From: Amborella trichopoda
Taxonomy: Eukaryota > Streptophyta > Magnoliopsida > Amborellales > Amborellaceae
Reading direction: 5' to 3'
Length of the DNA stretch: 64,000 bases
Assembly (NCBI RefSeq): GCF_000471905.2
Contig: NW_006499751.1
Coordinates: forward strand, 4,311,461-4,375,460
Below are positions 36,901-49,747 of the stretch, piece by piece; the stretch's first letter is position 1; the number at the start of each line of letters is the position of its first letter. The notes below the pieces were generated by a model, which did no database searches, was not told the origin of the DNA, and was given only the letters and a program-made list of their open reading frames with translations. A program made the translations under genes and the position numbers.

Positions 36901-38000
36901 TTTAACTTTACCTTTTATGAACATGACAAAAGTAACCCATGTATTGTTTTAACATTTACAAAATTCCACTAACTTAATGATGAAGATATTACAAAAAGTA
37001 AGTTTTTTAAAAAATAAACTACAAAATTATTAAATCCATCCTTCACAACTCTCTCTATCTTTAACCTATGTAATTTGAAGGGTTGTGAAGTTTAGATTAT
37101 CCCTTAGTGATAGGGTTTGTCTAGAGTTAACAACCCCTCAAAATAGAGGTTAAAATTCGAAGGTGTTGTGAAGGGTGTGTTTATCAAAAAGATTATTACA
37201 TTTTGAATAAAAAAGTATTTTAATAGGTAACTTAACCATTAAGCAAGGGCATATTTCAAATTTTTACAAAAGTACAATGACAGTTTGGAAGCTAGTCTAC
37301 TGAAATTTTATTTGTAGAGTGCCCTTGTCTTTTAATAAAAAGTTTATATTTACCCTTTTTTAGAGATGACAAAAGTACCACTTGTCTTGTAGTAATATTT
37401 TCAAAATATCCTTACTTAATGATGAAGATTTCACAAAAAGTAACTTTTTTTAAAAAAAAATAGACCACAATATTAGTAAATCCATATTTCACAACTCTCT
37501 TTATCGTTAACATTTGCAATTAGAAGGGTTATGAAGTTTAGCTTATCCCCTAGTCATTATCTTTTGTTTAAAAAAGTATTTTAATAGGTAACTTAACCAT
37601 TAGGAAAGGGAAAGTTTTTAATTTTTATAATAGTACAATACCATTTTGGAAGTTAGTTTCTTGGATTTTTATTTATAGAGTGCCCTAGTCTTTTAGTAAA
37701 AATTTCAACTTTACCTTTCATGGAGATGACAAAAGTATCCCTTGTCCTGTAGTAATATTTTCCAATTTACCCTTACCTAAGGATGAGGATATTACCAAAA
37801 GTAACTTTTTTAAAAAATATACAACAAAATTAGTAAATCCACCCTTGACAAATCCCTTTATCTTTAGCCTTTGAAGGGTTGTGAAATTTATATTATCCCT
37901 TAATGACAAGGTAAAAGTTGGAAGGGGTTGTGATCGGTGTGTTTATCAAAAAGTTTATTAATTTTTGTTTGAAAAATTATTTTAATATGTAACTTAACCA
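33978..38000 (+). repeat. Satellite monomers, last B-containing stretch
   Basis: Landmarks are at 34087, 34530, 34881, 35324, 36072, 36428, 37229, 37590 and 37991, with deletion junctions near 35,640, 35,830 and 36,855. Monomers starting at 34530, 36072 and 37229 are B (351-361 bp). The last B junction I can see in the window (CCCCTAGTCATTATCTTTTG) is at about 37,547. Between 35,640 and 35,940 two successive monomers are reduced to fragments: a foldback left arm joined to ATGGAGAGGATAAAAG, and then a left arm joined to ATATGACAAAAAGTAAC. Confidence 0.8.
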
Positions 38001-41000
38001 TTAAGCAAGAGAAAATTTTGAAAATTCCAAAAAACCACAATGGCATTTTTTAAGTAAGCGTTCCAGATATTTATTTGTAGAGTGCCCTTGTCATCTAGTA
38101 AAAATTTCAACTGTACCTTTTTTGGAGATGATAAAAGTACATCTTGTCTTGTTGTAATATTTACATAATCGCCCTCACTAAATAGACTACAAAATTAGTG
38201 AATCCACCCTTCACAACTCTCTCTATCTTTGATATTTGTAATTTGAAGGGTTGTGAAGTTTAGATTATTCCTTAGTGATAGAGTTGTTGTGAAGTTTAGA
38301 TTATTCCTTAGTGATAGAGTTTATCTAGAGTTAACAACCCCTCAAAATATGGAGGTTAAAAAGATTATTACTTTTTGTTTAAAAAATTATTTTAATAGGT
38401 GACTTAAGCATTAAGCGATGGCAAATTTTAAATTTTTACCAAAATAAAATGGCATTGTAGAAGTCAGTGTCCTGAAATTTTATTTTTTGAGTGCCCTTGT
38501 CTTTTAGTAAAAATTTCAACTTTACCCTTTATGGAGATGACAAATGTACCCCTTGTCTTGTAGTAATATTTAAAAAATTGACCTAACATAATGATGAAGA
38601 TATCACAAAAAATACTTTTTTAAAAAAAATAGACTAAAAATTAGTAAATCCACCCTTCACAACTCCCTCTATCTTTAACCTTTGTAATTTGAAGGGTTGT
38701 GATGTTTAGATTATCCCTAAGTGAGAGGGTTTGTCTAAAGTTAACAACCCCTCCAATTACAAAGGTTAAAGTTAGAAGGGGTTGTGATGGGTGTGTTTAT
38801 TAAAAAGATCATTAGTTTTTGCTTAAAAAATTATTTTAATAGGTAACTTAATCATTAAGCAAGAGAAAATTTGAAAATTCCGCAAAAGTAGAATAGCACT
38901 TTTGAAGTAAGCGTCCTTGAATTTTATTTGTAGAGAGCCCTTGTCTTCTAGTAAAAATTTCAACTTTACTTTTTATGGAGATAACAAAAGTACCCTTTTT
39001 CTTATATTATTATTTACAACATTGCCTTTACCTAATGATGAACATATCACAATTTTTTTTTTTTCTTTAAAATAGACTACAAAACTAGAAAATCCACCTT
39101 GCACAACATTCTCTATCTCTAACCTTATTAATTTGAAGGATTATCCCTTAGAGATAGGGTTTACCTAGAGTTAACAACCCTTCAAAACCCAAAGTTTAAA
39201 GTTAGACGGGGTTGTGATAGGCAACTTAACCATTAAGCAATGACAAATTTGAAATTTTTGCAAAAGTACAATGACATTTTGAAAGTTAGTGACTTGGAAT
39301 TTTATTTGTAGAGTTACCTGTCTTTTAGTAAGAATTTCAACTTTGCTCTTCAAGGAGATGACAAAAGTACCCCTTTTCATGTAGTAATATTTATAATATT
39401 ATCCTTACTTAATGATGAATATATCACAAAAGGAATTTTTTTTTTTTTTAAAAGACTACAAAATGTGTAACTCCACTCGTCAAAACTCTATCATTCTTTA
39501 ACCGTTGTAATTTGAAGGGTCGTGAAGTTTAGATTATCCCTTAGTGATAGGGTTCGTTAAGAGTTAACAGCACCTCATAATGCAGAGGTTAAAATTAGAA
39601 GGCGTTGTGAAGGGTGTGTTTATCAAAGAGATTATTACATTTTATTTAAATATTTATTTTAATAGGTAACTTAACCATTAAGCAAGGGCATAATTTTAAA
39701 TTTTTACAAAAGTACATTGGCATTTTGGAAGTTAGTGTCTTAGAATTTTATTTATAGAATGCCCTTGTCTTTTAATAAAAATTTCAACTTTACCCTATAT
39801 AGAGATTACAAAAGTACCCCGTGTCTTGTAGTAATATTTACAAAATTGTCCTTACTTAACGACAAAGATTTCACAAAAATAAGCATTTTTTCAAAAATAG
39901 ACTGCAATATTAGTAAATCCGTCCTTCACAACTCTCTCTATCTTTAACCTTTGTAATTTGCAGGGTTGTGCAGTTTAGATTATCCCTTAGTGATTGGGGT
40001 TTTTCTAGACTTAACAACCCTTCAAAATACAGAGGTTAAAACGAGAAGGCATTGTGAAGGGTGTGTTTATCAAAAAGACTCTTACATTTTCTTTAAAAAT
40101 TTATTTTAATAGGTAACTTAACAATTAAGCAATGACATATTTAAAATTTTTACAAAAGTTCAAAGGCATTTTTGAAGTTAATGTCCTGGAATTTTATTTG
40201 TAGGGTGCCGTCGTCTTTTAATAAAAATTTCAATTTTACCCTATATGGAGATGACAAAAGTACCCCGTGTCTTGTCGTAATATTTACAAAATTGCCCGTA
40301 CATAATGATGAAGATATCACAAAAAATAACTTTTTTGAAAAAATAGTCTCCTAAATTAGCTCTGAAGGGTTGTGAAGTTTAGATTTTCCTTTAGTGATAG
40401 AGTTTTTCTAAAGTTAACAACCCCTCAAAATACAAAGGTTAAAGTTAGAAGAGGTTGTGATAGGGGTGTTTATGAAAAAGATCATTACTTTTTGCTTAAA
40501 AAATTATTTTAATAGGTAACTTAACCATTAAGCAAGGGAAAATTTGAAAATTCCACAAGAGTAAATTGGCATTTTTGAAGTAAGCGTCTGGGAATTTTAT
40601 ATGTAGAGTACCATTGTCGTTTAGTAAAAATTTCAACTCTACCTTTTATGAAACCATTGTAATTTGAAGGGATGTGATGTATCCCTTAGTGATAGGGTTT
40701 GTCTAGAGTTAACAACCCCTCAAAATACATAGGTTAAATTTAGAAGGTGTTGTGAAGGGTGTGTTTATCAAAAAGATTATTACATTTTGTTAAAAAATTT
40801 ATTTTAATAGGTCACTTAACCATTAAGCAAGGGCATATTTCAAATTTTTACAGAAATACAATGACACTATGGAAGTTAGTGTCCTGGAATTTTAATTGTA
40901 GAGTGCCCTTGTCTTTTAATAAAAATTTCAACTTCACCTTTTATGGAAATGACAAAAGTACCCCTTGTCATGTTGTAGTATTTACAAAGTTGCCCATACT

Positions 41001-43000
41001 TAATTATGAAGATTTCACAAAAGTCAACTTTTTAAAAAACATACATAACAATATTAGTAAATCCACTCTTTACAACTCTCTCTAACTTTAACCATTGTAA
41101 TTGGAAGGGTTGTGAAGTTTACATTATCCCTTAGTGATAAGGTTCGTTTAGAGTTAACAGCCCCTCAAAATACAAAGGTTAAAGTTAGACGGGGTTGTGA
41201 TGGGCGTGTTTTTTGCAAAGATCATTGCTTTTTGTTTAAAAAATTATTTTAATAGGTAACTTACCCATTATGCAGGAGAAAATTTTACATTTTAACAATA
41301 GTACAATGCCATTTTGGAAGTTAGTCTCCTGGATTTTTATTTGTAAAATGCCATTGTCTTTTAGTAAAAATTTCAACTTTACTCTTTATGGAGATGAAAA
41401 AAGTACCCCTTGTCTTGAAGTAATATTTACAAATTTTCCCAAACTTATGGATGAAGATATCACAAAAAGTAACTTTTATTAAAAAGGGATTACAAAATTA
41501 GTAAACCCACCCTTCACAACTCTCTCTATCTTTAACCTTTGTAATTTGAAGGGTTGTAAAGTTTATTTTCTCCCTTGGTAATAGGGTTTGTTCAGAGTTA
41601 ACTACCCCTCAAAATACAAAGGTAAAACTTAGAAGGGCTTGTGATGGGTGTGTTTATCAAAAAGATTACTAGTTTTTGTTTAAAATTTATTATATCAGTA
41701 ACTTAACTCTTAAGCAAGGGAAATTTAAAATTTTTACAAAAGTACAATTGCATTTTGGAAGTTAGTGTCCCAGAATATTATTTGTGGAGTGCCCTTGTCT
41801 TTTAGTAAAATATTGAACTTTACCTTTTATGGAGATGAGAAAAGTACCCCTTATCTTGTAGTAATATTTACCAAATTTCCCTTACTTAATGATGAAGATA
41901 TCACCAAAAATAACGTTTAAAAAAAATAGACAACAAAACTAGTAATTCCACCATATTGTATCTATCTTTTAACCTTTGTAATTTGAAGGGTTGTCCAGAG
42001 TTAACAACCTCGTTTATCAAAAAGATCATAACTTTTTGTCTAAAAAATTATTTCAATAAATAACTTATCCATTAAACAAGGGAAAATTTGAAATTTTTAC
42101 AAAAGTACAAAGACATTTCCGGAGTTTGTGTCCTGGAATTTTATTTAGCGACTGCCATTGTCTTTTTGCTAAAATTTCAACTTTACCTTTTACCCACAAA
42201 ATACAAAGGTTAAAGTTAGAAGGGGTTGGGATGGGTGTGTTTAACAAAAAGGTCATTGTTTTTTTAAAAAATATTATTTTAATTGGTAACTTAATCATTA
42301 AGCAACGAAAAATTTGAAATTTCTACAATAGTACAATGGCATTTTTGAAGTAAGCATCTTGAAATTTTATTTGTAAAGTACCATTGTCTTTTACTAAAAA
42401 TTTCAACTTTACCCTTAATGGAGATGACAAAAGTACCCCTTGTTTTGTAGTAATATTTACAAAATTGCCCAAACTTAATGAAGAAGATATCACAAAACAT
42501 AACTTTTTTAAAAAAAATAGACTGCAAAATTAGTAAATCCACCCTTCACAACTCTCTCTATCTTTAACCTTTGTAATTTGAAAGGTTGTGAAGTTTAGAT
42601 TATCCCTTAGTGTTCGGGTTTGCCTGGAGTTACCAACCCCTAAAAATAGAGGTTAAAATTAGAAGGCATTAGGAAGGGTGTGTTTATCAAAAAGATTATT
42701 ACATTTTGTTTGAAAAATTGTTTTAATAGGTAATTTAACTAATAAGTAAGGGAAACTTTCAAATTGTTACAATTGTATAATCCCATTTTAGAATTTAGTC
42801 TCCTGAAATTTTATTTGTGGAGTGTCCTTGGTTTTTAGTAAAAATTTCAATTTTACCTTTTATGGAGATAATATTTAAAAATTTCCATTAAGGGTTGTGA
42901 AATTTAGATTATTCGTTAGTTATTGGGTTTTTCTAGAGTTAACAACCCCTCACAGTACAGAGGTTAAAGTTAGAAGAGGTTGTAATGGGTGTGTTAATAA
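38001..43000 (+). repeat. Satellite monomers, transition zone
   Basis: Landmarks are at 38401, 38845, 39223, 39668, 40115, 40518, 40813, 41258, 41700, 42062, 42288 and 42732. No B junctions are present, but monomer subtypes typical of the left zone still occur, for example AATTCCACAAGAG with TTTTGAAGTAAGCGTC near 40,550 and TTTTGAAGTAAGCATC near 42,340. Several monomers are shortened by deletions in the foldback or body (spacings 378, 403, 295, 362 and 226 bp). Confidence 0.75.
38250..38319 (+). repeat. 36-bp tandem duplication inside a foldback
   Basis: GTTGTGAAGTTTAGATTATT followed by CCTTAGTGATAGAG occurs at 38,250-38,283 and again at 38,286-38,319. It duplicates the end of the left arm plus the centre of the inverted repeat in this monomer. 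Confidence 0.9.
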
Positions 43001-46000
43001 AATTGTTTAAAATGTTATTTTAATTAGTGACTTAACCATTAAGCAAGGAAAAATTTGAAATTTTTATACAGTACCATCGAATTTTGGAAGTTAGTGTCCT
43101 GGAATTTTATTTGTAGAGTGCCTTTGTGTTTTAGTAAAATTTTCAATTTGACCCTTTGTGGAGATGACAAAAGTACCCCTTGTCTTGTAGTAATATTTAC
43201 AAAATTCCTTTTACTTAATGATGAAGATATCACAAAAAATAACTATTAAAAAAAAACAGACAAAAAAATTAGTAAATCCATGCTTCACAACTCTCTCTAT
43301 CTTTGACCTTTGTAATTTAAAGGGTTATGAAATTTAGAATATGGCTTAATGACAGGGTTTTTCCAAAGTTAACAACCCCTCAATATACAAATGTTAAAGT
43401 TAGAATGGGTTGGATGGTATGTTTATCAAAAAGATCATTACTTTTTTCTGAAAAAAAATATTTTAATAGGTAACGTACACATTAAGCAAGGGCAAATTCG
43501 AAATTTTTACAAAAGTACATTGGCATTTTAGAAGTCAGTGTTGAGGAATTTTATTTGTCGAGTGCCCCTTGGTTTTTAGTAAAAAATTCAATTTTATCCT
43601 TTTTGGAGATGTCAAAAGTTCCCCTAGTGTTGTAGTAATATTTAGGAAATTGCCATTACTTAATGATAAAGACATCACAAAAAGTAACATTTTTTTAAAA
43701 AATAGACTACAAAATTAGTAAATCTACCCTTCACAATTCTCTCTATCTTTAACCTTTGTAATTTGAAGGGTTATGAAGTTTACAATATTCTTTAGCGATA
43801 GGGTTTGTCTAGAGTTAACAACCCCTCAAAATACAATGGGTGTGTTTATCAAAGAGATAATTACTTTTTGTTTAAAAAATTATTTTAAAAGGTAAACTTA
43901 ACCATTAAGCAAAAAAAATTTGAAATATTTACAAAAAGTACAATGGCATTTTAAAACTTGATGTTATGAAATTTTATTTGTATAATGCCCTTGTCTTTTA
44001 TTAAAAATTTTAACTATACATTTTATAGAAATGACAAACGTACCCCCTTGTTTTGTAGTAGTATTTGCAAAATCGCCCTTACTTAATGATGAAGATATCA
44101 CAAAAAAAGATTTTTTTTTAAAAAATAAACTACAAACTTAGTAAATCCACCCTTCACGATTCTCTCTATGTTTAACCTTTGTAATTTGAAGGGTTGTGAA
44201 GTTTCGATTATCCCCTAGTGATTGAGTTTGTCTAGTGTTAACAACCCCTCAAAATACAAAGGTTAAAGTTAGAAGGGGTTGTGATGGGTATGTTTATAAA
44301 AAAGATCATTATTTTTTGTTTAATAAATTATTTTAATAAGTAACTTAATTATTAGGCAAGGGCAAATTTGAAATTTTTACAAATGTACAATGGAATATTA
44401 GAAGTTAGTGTCTTGAAATTTTTTTTGTTGAGTACCCTTGTCTTTTAGTAAAAATTTTAACTTTGTCTTTTATGGAGACGACAAGAGTACCCATTGTCTT
44501 ATAGTAATATTTACAAAATTGCCCTTACTTAATGTTGAAGACATCACAAAAAGTAATGGAAAACCTTTAAATTCTTACAAGACTAAAATGACGTTATGGA
44601 AGTTAGTGTCCAAGATATTTTTTTGTAGAGTGCCTTTGTCTTTCAGTAAAAATGTTAACTTTATTCTTTATGGAGATGACAAAAGTACCTATTGTCTTGT
44701 AGTAATATTTAAAAAATTGCACTTAGTTAATGATGAAGATATTACAAAACGCAACTATTTTAAATAAATAGATTGTAAAATTAATAAATCTACCATACAC
44801 AACTCTCTATATCATTAACCTTTGTAATTTGAAGGGTTGTGAAGTTTAAATTATGCCTTTATGTTAGGGTTTGTCTAGAGTTAACAACCCCTCAAAATAC
44901 AAAGTTTAAAGTTAGAAGGGGTTGTGATGGGTGTTTTTATCAAAAAGATTACTATTTTTTTTTTTAAGAATTATTTATTTTTACAAAAGTACAATGATAT
45001 TTTGGAAGTTTGTATAATGAAATTTTATTTATAAAGGGCTTTTTTCTTTTGTTAGAATTTCAACTTTATTTTTTATGGAGATGACAAAAGTACCCCATGT
45101 CTTGTAGTAATATTTACAAAATTGCCCTTATTTAATGATGAAGAAATCACAAAAAGTAACTTTTTTTAAAAAAATAGATTACAAAATTAGTAAATACACC
45201 CTTCACAATTTTCTCTATCTTTAACCATTATAATTTGATGAGTTGTGAAGTTTGGAATATCCCTTAGTGATAGGGTTTGTCTAGAGTCAACAGCCCCTCA
45301 AAATACAAAGGTTAAAGATAGAAGGGGTTGTGATGGGTATGTTTCTCAAAAAGATCATTGTTTTTTGTATAAAATATTATTTTAATAGGTAATATAAAGA
45401 GAAAATTTGAAATTTTTATAAAAGTACAATGACATTTTGGAAGTTAGTGTTGTGGAATTTTATTTGTAGAGTGCTCTTGTCTTTTATTAAAAATTTCAAT
45501 TGTACCCTTATGGAGATGACAAAAGTACTCCTTGTCTTGCAGTGTTGTTTATAAAATTGCCCTTACATAACGACAAAGTTATCACAAAAAGTAATTTTTG
45601 TAAAAAATTAAACTGCAAAGTTCGTAAATCCACCCTTCACAACTCTCTCTATCTTTAATATTTGTAATTCGAAAGGTTCTAAAGTTTATAATATCCCTTA
45701 GTGATAGGGTTTGTCTAGAGTTAACAACGCCTCAAAATACAAAGGTTAAAGTAAAAAAAGGTTGTAAAAGGTGTGTTTATCAAAAAGATCATTTCTTTTT
45801 GTTTAAAAATTTATTTTAATAAGTAACTTAACCCTTAAGAATGGACAAATTTTAAATTTTTATAAAACTACAATAGCATTTTGGAAGTTAGTGTCATGAA
45901 ATTTTATTTACAGAATGCCCTTATCTTTTTAGTAAAAATTTCAACTTTACACTTTGTGGAGATGGCAAAAGTACCTCTTGTCTTGTAGTAATATTTACAA

Positions 46001-48278
46001 AATTATCTTTACTTAATGATGGAGATATCAAAAAAAGTAATTTTTTTATAAAAAAAATAGGCTACAAAATTAATAAATCTATCCTTCACAACTCTTTATA
46101 TCTTTAACATTTGTAATTTGAAGGGTTGTGAAGTTTAGATTATCCCTTAGTGATAGGGTTTGTCTAGAGTTAACAACCCTATAAAATACAAAGGTTAAAG
46201 GGGTTGTGATGGGTGTGTTTATAAAATAGATCATTTCTTTTTGTCTAAAAAATTATTTTGATAGATAACTTAACCATTAAACAAGAGCGAATTTTTAATT
46301 TTTTACAAAAGTAGAATAGCATTTTGGAAGTCAGTGTCTTGGAATTTTATTTGTAGAGTATTGTTGTCTTTTCGTAAAAATTTCAACTTTACCTTTTATG
46401 GAGATGACAAAAGTACCCCTAGTCTAGTAGTAATATTTTAAAAATTACGCTTACTTAATAATGAGGATATCACAAAAAGTAATTGTTTAAAAACAATAGA
46501 CTATAAAATTAGTAAACCAACCCTTCACAACTCTATCTATCTTTAACCATTGTAATTGATAAGGTTGTAAAGTTTAGATTATCCCTAAGTTATGGGTTTG
46601 TCAAGAGCAAACAGCCCCACAAAATACGAAAGGTTTAAAGTTGGAAAGGGTTGGGATGGATGTGTTTTTAAAAAAAATCATTATTTTTTGTTTAAAAAAT
46701 TATTTTAATAGGATAAGCAAAGGAAAATTTGAAATTTTTACAAAGCACAATGGCATTTTGAAAGTTAGCGTACCAAAATTTTATTAGTAGAGTGCCCATT
46801 TTTTTAGCAAAAATTTCAACTTTACCCTTTCTGGAGATGACAAAAGTATCCCTTGTCTTGTAGTGATATTTATAAAATTGCCCTTACTTAATGATGAAGA
46901 TATCACAAAAAGTAACTTTTAAAAAAACTACAAAAGCAATAAATCCATCCTTCACAATTGTCTCTAACTTTCAACCTTTGTAATTTGATGAGTTGTGAAG
47001 TTTAGATTATCCCATAGTGATAGGGTTTGTCTAGAGTTAACAGCCCCTCAAAATACAAAGGTTAAAGTTATAACGGGTTGTGATGGGTGTGTTGGTCAAA
47101 AAGATCATTACGTTTTGTTTAAAAAATTATTTTGATAAATAACTTAAAGAGCAAGTTTGAAATTTTTACAAAAGTACAATGACATTTTGGAAGTTAGTTT
47201 CCAGAAATTTTATTTGTAGAGTGCCTTTATCTTTTAGTAAAAATTTTAACTTTACCCTTTATGGAGATGACAAAAGTACCCCTTCTTTTGTAGGAAAGTT
47301 TACAAAATTGCCCTTACTTAATGATGAAGATATCACAAAAAATATTTTTTTAAAAAAATAGACTACAAAAATTATAAATCCACCCTTGACAACTCTCTCT
47401 ATCTTTAACCTTTGTAATTTAAAGGGTTGTAAAGTTTAGATTATCCCTTAATGATATGGTTAGTCTAGTGTTAGCAACCCCTCAAAATATAATGGTTAAA
47501 GAGGTTGTGATGAGTGTGTTTATGAAAAAGATCATTACTTTTTATTTAAGAAATTACTTTAAGAGGTAACTTAAAAATTAAGCAAGAGCACATTTTAAAT
47601 TTTTTCAAAGTACAATGGCACTTTGGAAGGTAGTGTTATGGAATTTTATTTGTAGAGTGCCCTTGTCTTTTAGTAAAAATTTCAACTTTACTCTTTATGG
47701 AGATGATAAAAGTATCCTCCGTCTTGAAGTAATATTTACGAAAACGCCCTTAGTTAATTATGAAGATATCACAAAAATTACATTTTTAAAATAATAGACC
47801 ACAAAATTAGTAAATCCACCCTTCACAACTCCCTCTATCTTTAACCACTGCAATTTGAAAGGTTGTGAAGTTTGGATTATCTATTAGTGATAGGGTTTGT
47901 CTAGAGTTAACAACCCCTCAAAATACAAAGGTTAAAGTTAGAAGGGGCTGTGACAGGTGTGTTTATAAAAAAAATCAGTAATTTTTTTTAAAAAATTATT
48001 TTAATAAGTAACTTAACCATTAAGTAAGGGCAAAGTTGAAATTTTAGTTAATGTACAATGGCATTTAGTAAAAATTTCAACTATACCCTACATGAAGATG
48101 ATAAAAGTACCCCTTGTCTTGTAGTAAACTTTACAAAATTGCTCTCACTAAATTATTTTAATAGGTAACTTAAACATTAAACAAGGGCACATTTTAAATT
48201 TTTACAAAAGTACAGTGGCATTTTGGAAGTTAGTGTTCTGGAATTTTATTTGTAGAGTGCCTTTATCTTTTAGTAATA
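43001..48278 (+). repeat. Satellite monomers, homogeneous A-type zone (left of hAT insert)
   Basis: Landmarks are at 43029, 43472, 43895, 44342, about 44555 (junction), about 44975 (junction), 45391, 45835, 46267, 46723, 47141, 47568, 48010 and 48167. Consensus-like A monomers with AAAGATCATTACTTTTTG after the right arm. Exceptions are deletion junctions: at 44,555 the body is joined to a body start (AAAAAGTAATGGAAAACC), and at 48,150 about 285 bp is missing (GCTCTCACTAAATTATTTTA). Confidence 0.8.
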
Positions 48279-48286
48279 GTTTCAAC
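48279..48286. repeat. hAT target-site duplication, left copy (GTTTCAAC)
   Basis: GTTTCAAC lies immediately before the element and is repeated immediately after it at 49,748-49,755. The array consensus here is AAAATTTCAACTTTACCC. Removing the element and one copy restores an uninterrupted monomer. Confidence 0.9.
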
Positions 48287-49296
48287 CAATGGTTTAAAAA
48301 GCAGATCGGTGACCCTAATCGGGCACCTCAAAAACCGATCCGGATCGGCGAATCGACGATCCGAATCGGTGAATCGGCGATCCGGATCGAGAATCAGCTG
48401 AATCGGTCGGATTAAAGCGTCCAAAAAATCCGAAAAATTATTAAATTCATTATAAATATTGTTTTTTAGGAATCTAATAAAAAATGAGGGTACTACATTA
48501 TTAACTTTTATTTTTTTTATCAATTTGTGAATATTGAGATGCTCTTTCCCTGTATAAACTTATTTTAACTATTAAATTGGCATCACATAAAAGAAAAATC
48601 ATAGAATTATCATAGATGAAATATATAATTATATATGGACTATTATAAAGAGTAGACTAATCAATGAAAGAATGGCCATTAAAATCTCGTTTTGGCAAAA
48701 AACCCTCATCTGCAAGAAAAACCCAAACTATTACAGCCTAACTACTTATAATCCAAAATTATTACAACCTCACTAATTATAATATTATATACTAAAATTA
48801 TAATTACTAGTTTACATTTTATAATTATTTTATCAGACAAATAATAAAAAATTAAAAATATTTATAATATTATCTAATTTAAATGTATTATTGACAACTG
48901 TAAGAAAAATAGTACAGTACATGATTTATAATGTAAAAATTTATAAATAAAATAAAATATTTGGTTATCAATGTAAAAATTAAACAAATACGTGCAAATT
49001 TTGGAAATAACACTTCAATTTTTCAAAAATTTATTTTTTTAGGTTTCTATAATAAATTTAGTAAAAGAGATTGTTAGTAGAAAGATGGAGCTTTCAAATA
49101 GAATAAAATTTTTATTTTTATTTTTTTTATACCTTTCATATTATTTACAAAAATAATTATACCACTATATACAATAAAAATTAACTGTTATATAAAAAAT
49201 TAATTTTTTTATTTTCCATTTTTTTATGTCTTTTATATTATTTACAAAAATATTTATATTTATACCAACCACTATATACACAACAAAAATGCTACA

Positions 49297-49372
49297 CATG
49301 CCCAAGGGGATTCGACCTTGGGATATCAAGTAAAAAAATAAAAGTCATAACCACCAAGCCATCTAACTACAT
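49297..49372 (-). other. tRNA-like / SINE-head-like sequence inside the hAT element
   Basis: On the minus strand TGGCTTGGTGG (49,361-49,351) fits the RNA polymerase III A box, and GGTCGAATCCC (49,317-49,307) is close to the B box GGTTCGANNCC. They are 33 nt apart, a spacing normal for tRNAs. The B box sits in a T-arm-like stem CCCAAGG/CCTTGGG (49,301-49,322). No intact anticodon or acceptor stem can be made. It could be a tRNA pseudogene, the head of a tRNA-derived SINE nested in the transposon, or chance. Sequence upstream on this strand runs into the N gap, so the 5' end cannot be judged. Confidence 0.4.
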
Positions 49373-49374
49373 GT

Positions 49375-49423
49375 NNNNNNNNNNNNNNNNNNNNNNNNNN
49401 NNNNNNNNNNNNNNNNNNNNNNN
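49375..49423. other. Assembly gap (49 Ns)
   Basis: A run of N. It lies between the tRNA-like sequence and the 53-bp tandem repeat, inside the hAT element. Frames reported across it are meaningless. Confidence 1.
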
Positions 49424-49457
49424 CCATAACATGTGTGCAAAAATATTAAAGCAACCT

Positions 49458-49580
49458 CGCACGTGCGCTCGGACACACGTGTGCACGCATGAGTGTGTGT
49501 GGGGCACGCTCGCACGTGTGCTTGGAAACGCGTGTGCACGTGTGAGTGTACGTGGGCCACGCTTGCACGTGCGTGTCATG
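49458..49580. repeat. 53-bp tandem repeat rich in alternating CA/CG/TG
   Basis: Two full units (49,458-49,510 and 49,511-49,563) plus a partial third. Each begins CGCACGTG, continues GTGTGCACG and ends CACGCT. Alternating purine-pyrimidine runs such as ACGCGTGTGCACGTGTG dominate, and the segment is the most GC- and CpG-rich part of the window. Frames through it on either strand (His/Thr/Arg-rich) are repeat translations. Confidence 0.85.
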
Positions 49581-49747
49581 CGTTATGTGTGTGAACAGGG
49601 CTGAACCGGATAGAACCGGATGGGAACCGGCTGTTCTTCTTTAGAATCGGGCGGTTCTCGATTTTGTGCTGGAACTGGCACGGGCTCTGCCGGTTCTCGA
49701 GTTGAACCGAGCGAGTCCGGTTCGACTCGCTGTTTTTTAAAACACTG

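Larger units (their letters stand above)
48287..49747. mobile_element. Non-autonomous hAT-type DNA transposon inserted in the satellite
   Basis: The left end is CAATGGTTTAAAAAGCAG and the right end, reverse-complemented, is CAGTGTTTTAAAAAACAG: 15 of 18 positions match. The 8-bp flanking duplication GTTTCAAC and the CA...TG ends are hallmarks of the hAT superfamily. Subterminal regions are GC-rich with repeated GATCCGGATCGG and GAATCGG motifs on the left (48,305-48,415) and GAACCGG motifs on the right (49,603-49,735). The interior (about 48,420-49,290) is AT-rich with no transposase-like ORF, so it must have been mobilised in trans. It carries a tRNA-like sequence, a 49-base gap of Ns and a 53-bp tandem repeat. 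Total length is 1,461 bp with the gap as given; the true length depends on the gap. Orientation cannot be assigned. Confidence 0.85.

Noticed and set aside
49363..49604. Frames on both strands running through the N gap and the 53-bp repeat
   Set aside because: They include unknown bases and are translations of an alternating CA/CG/TG repeat.
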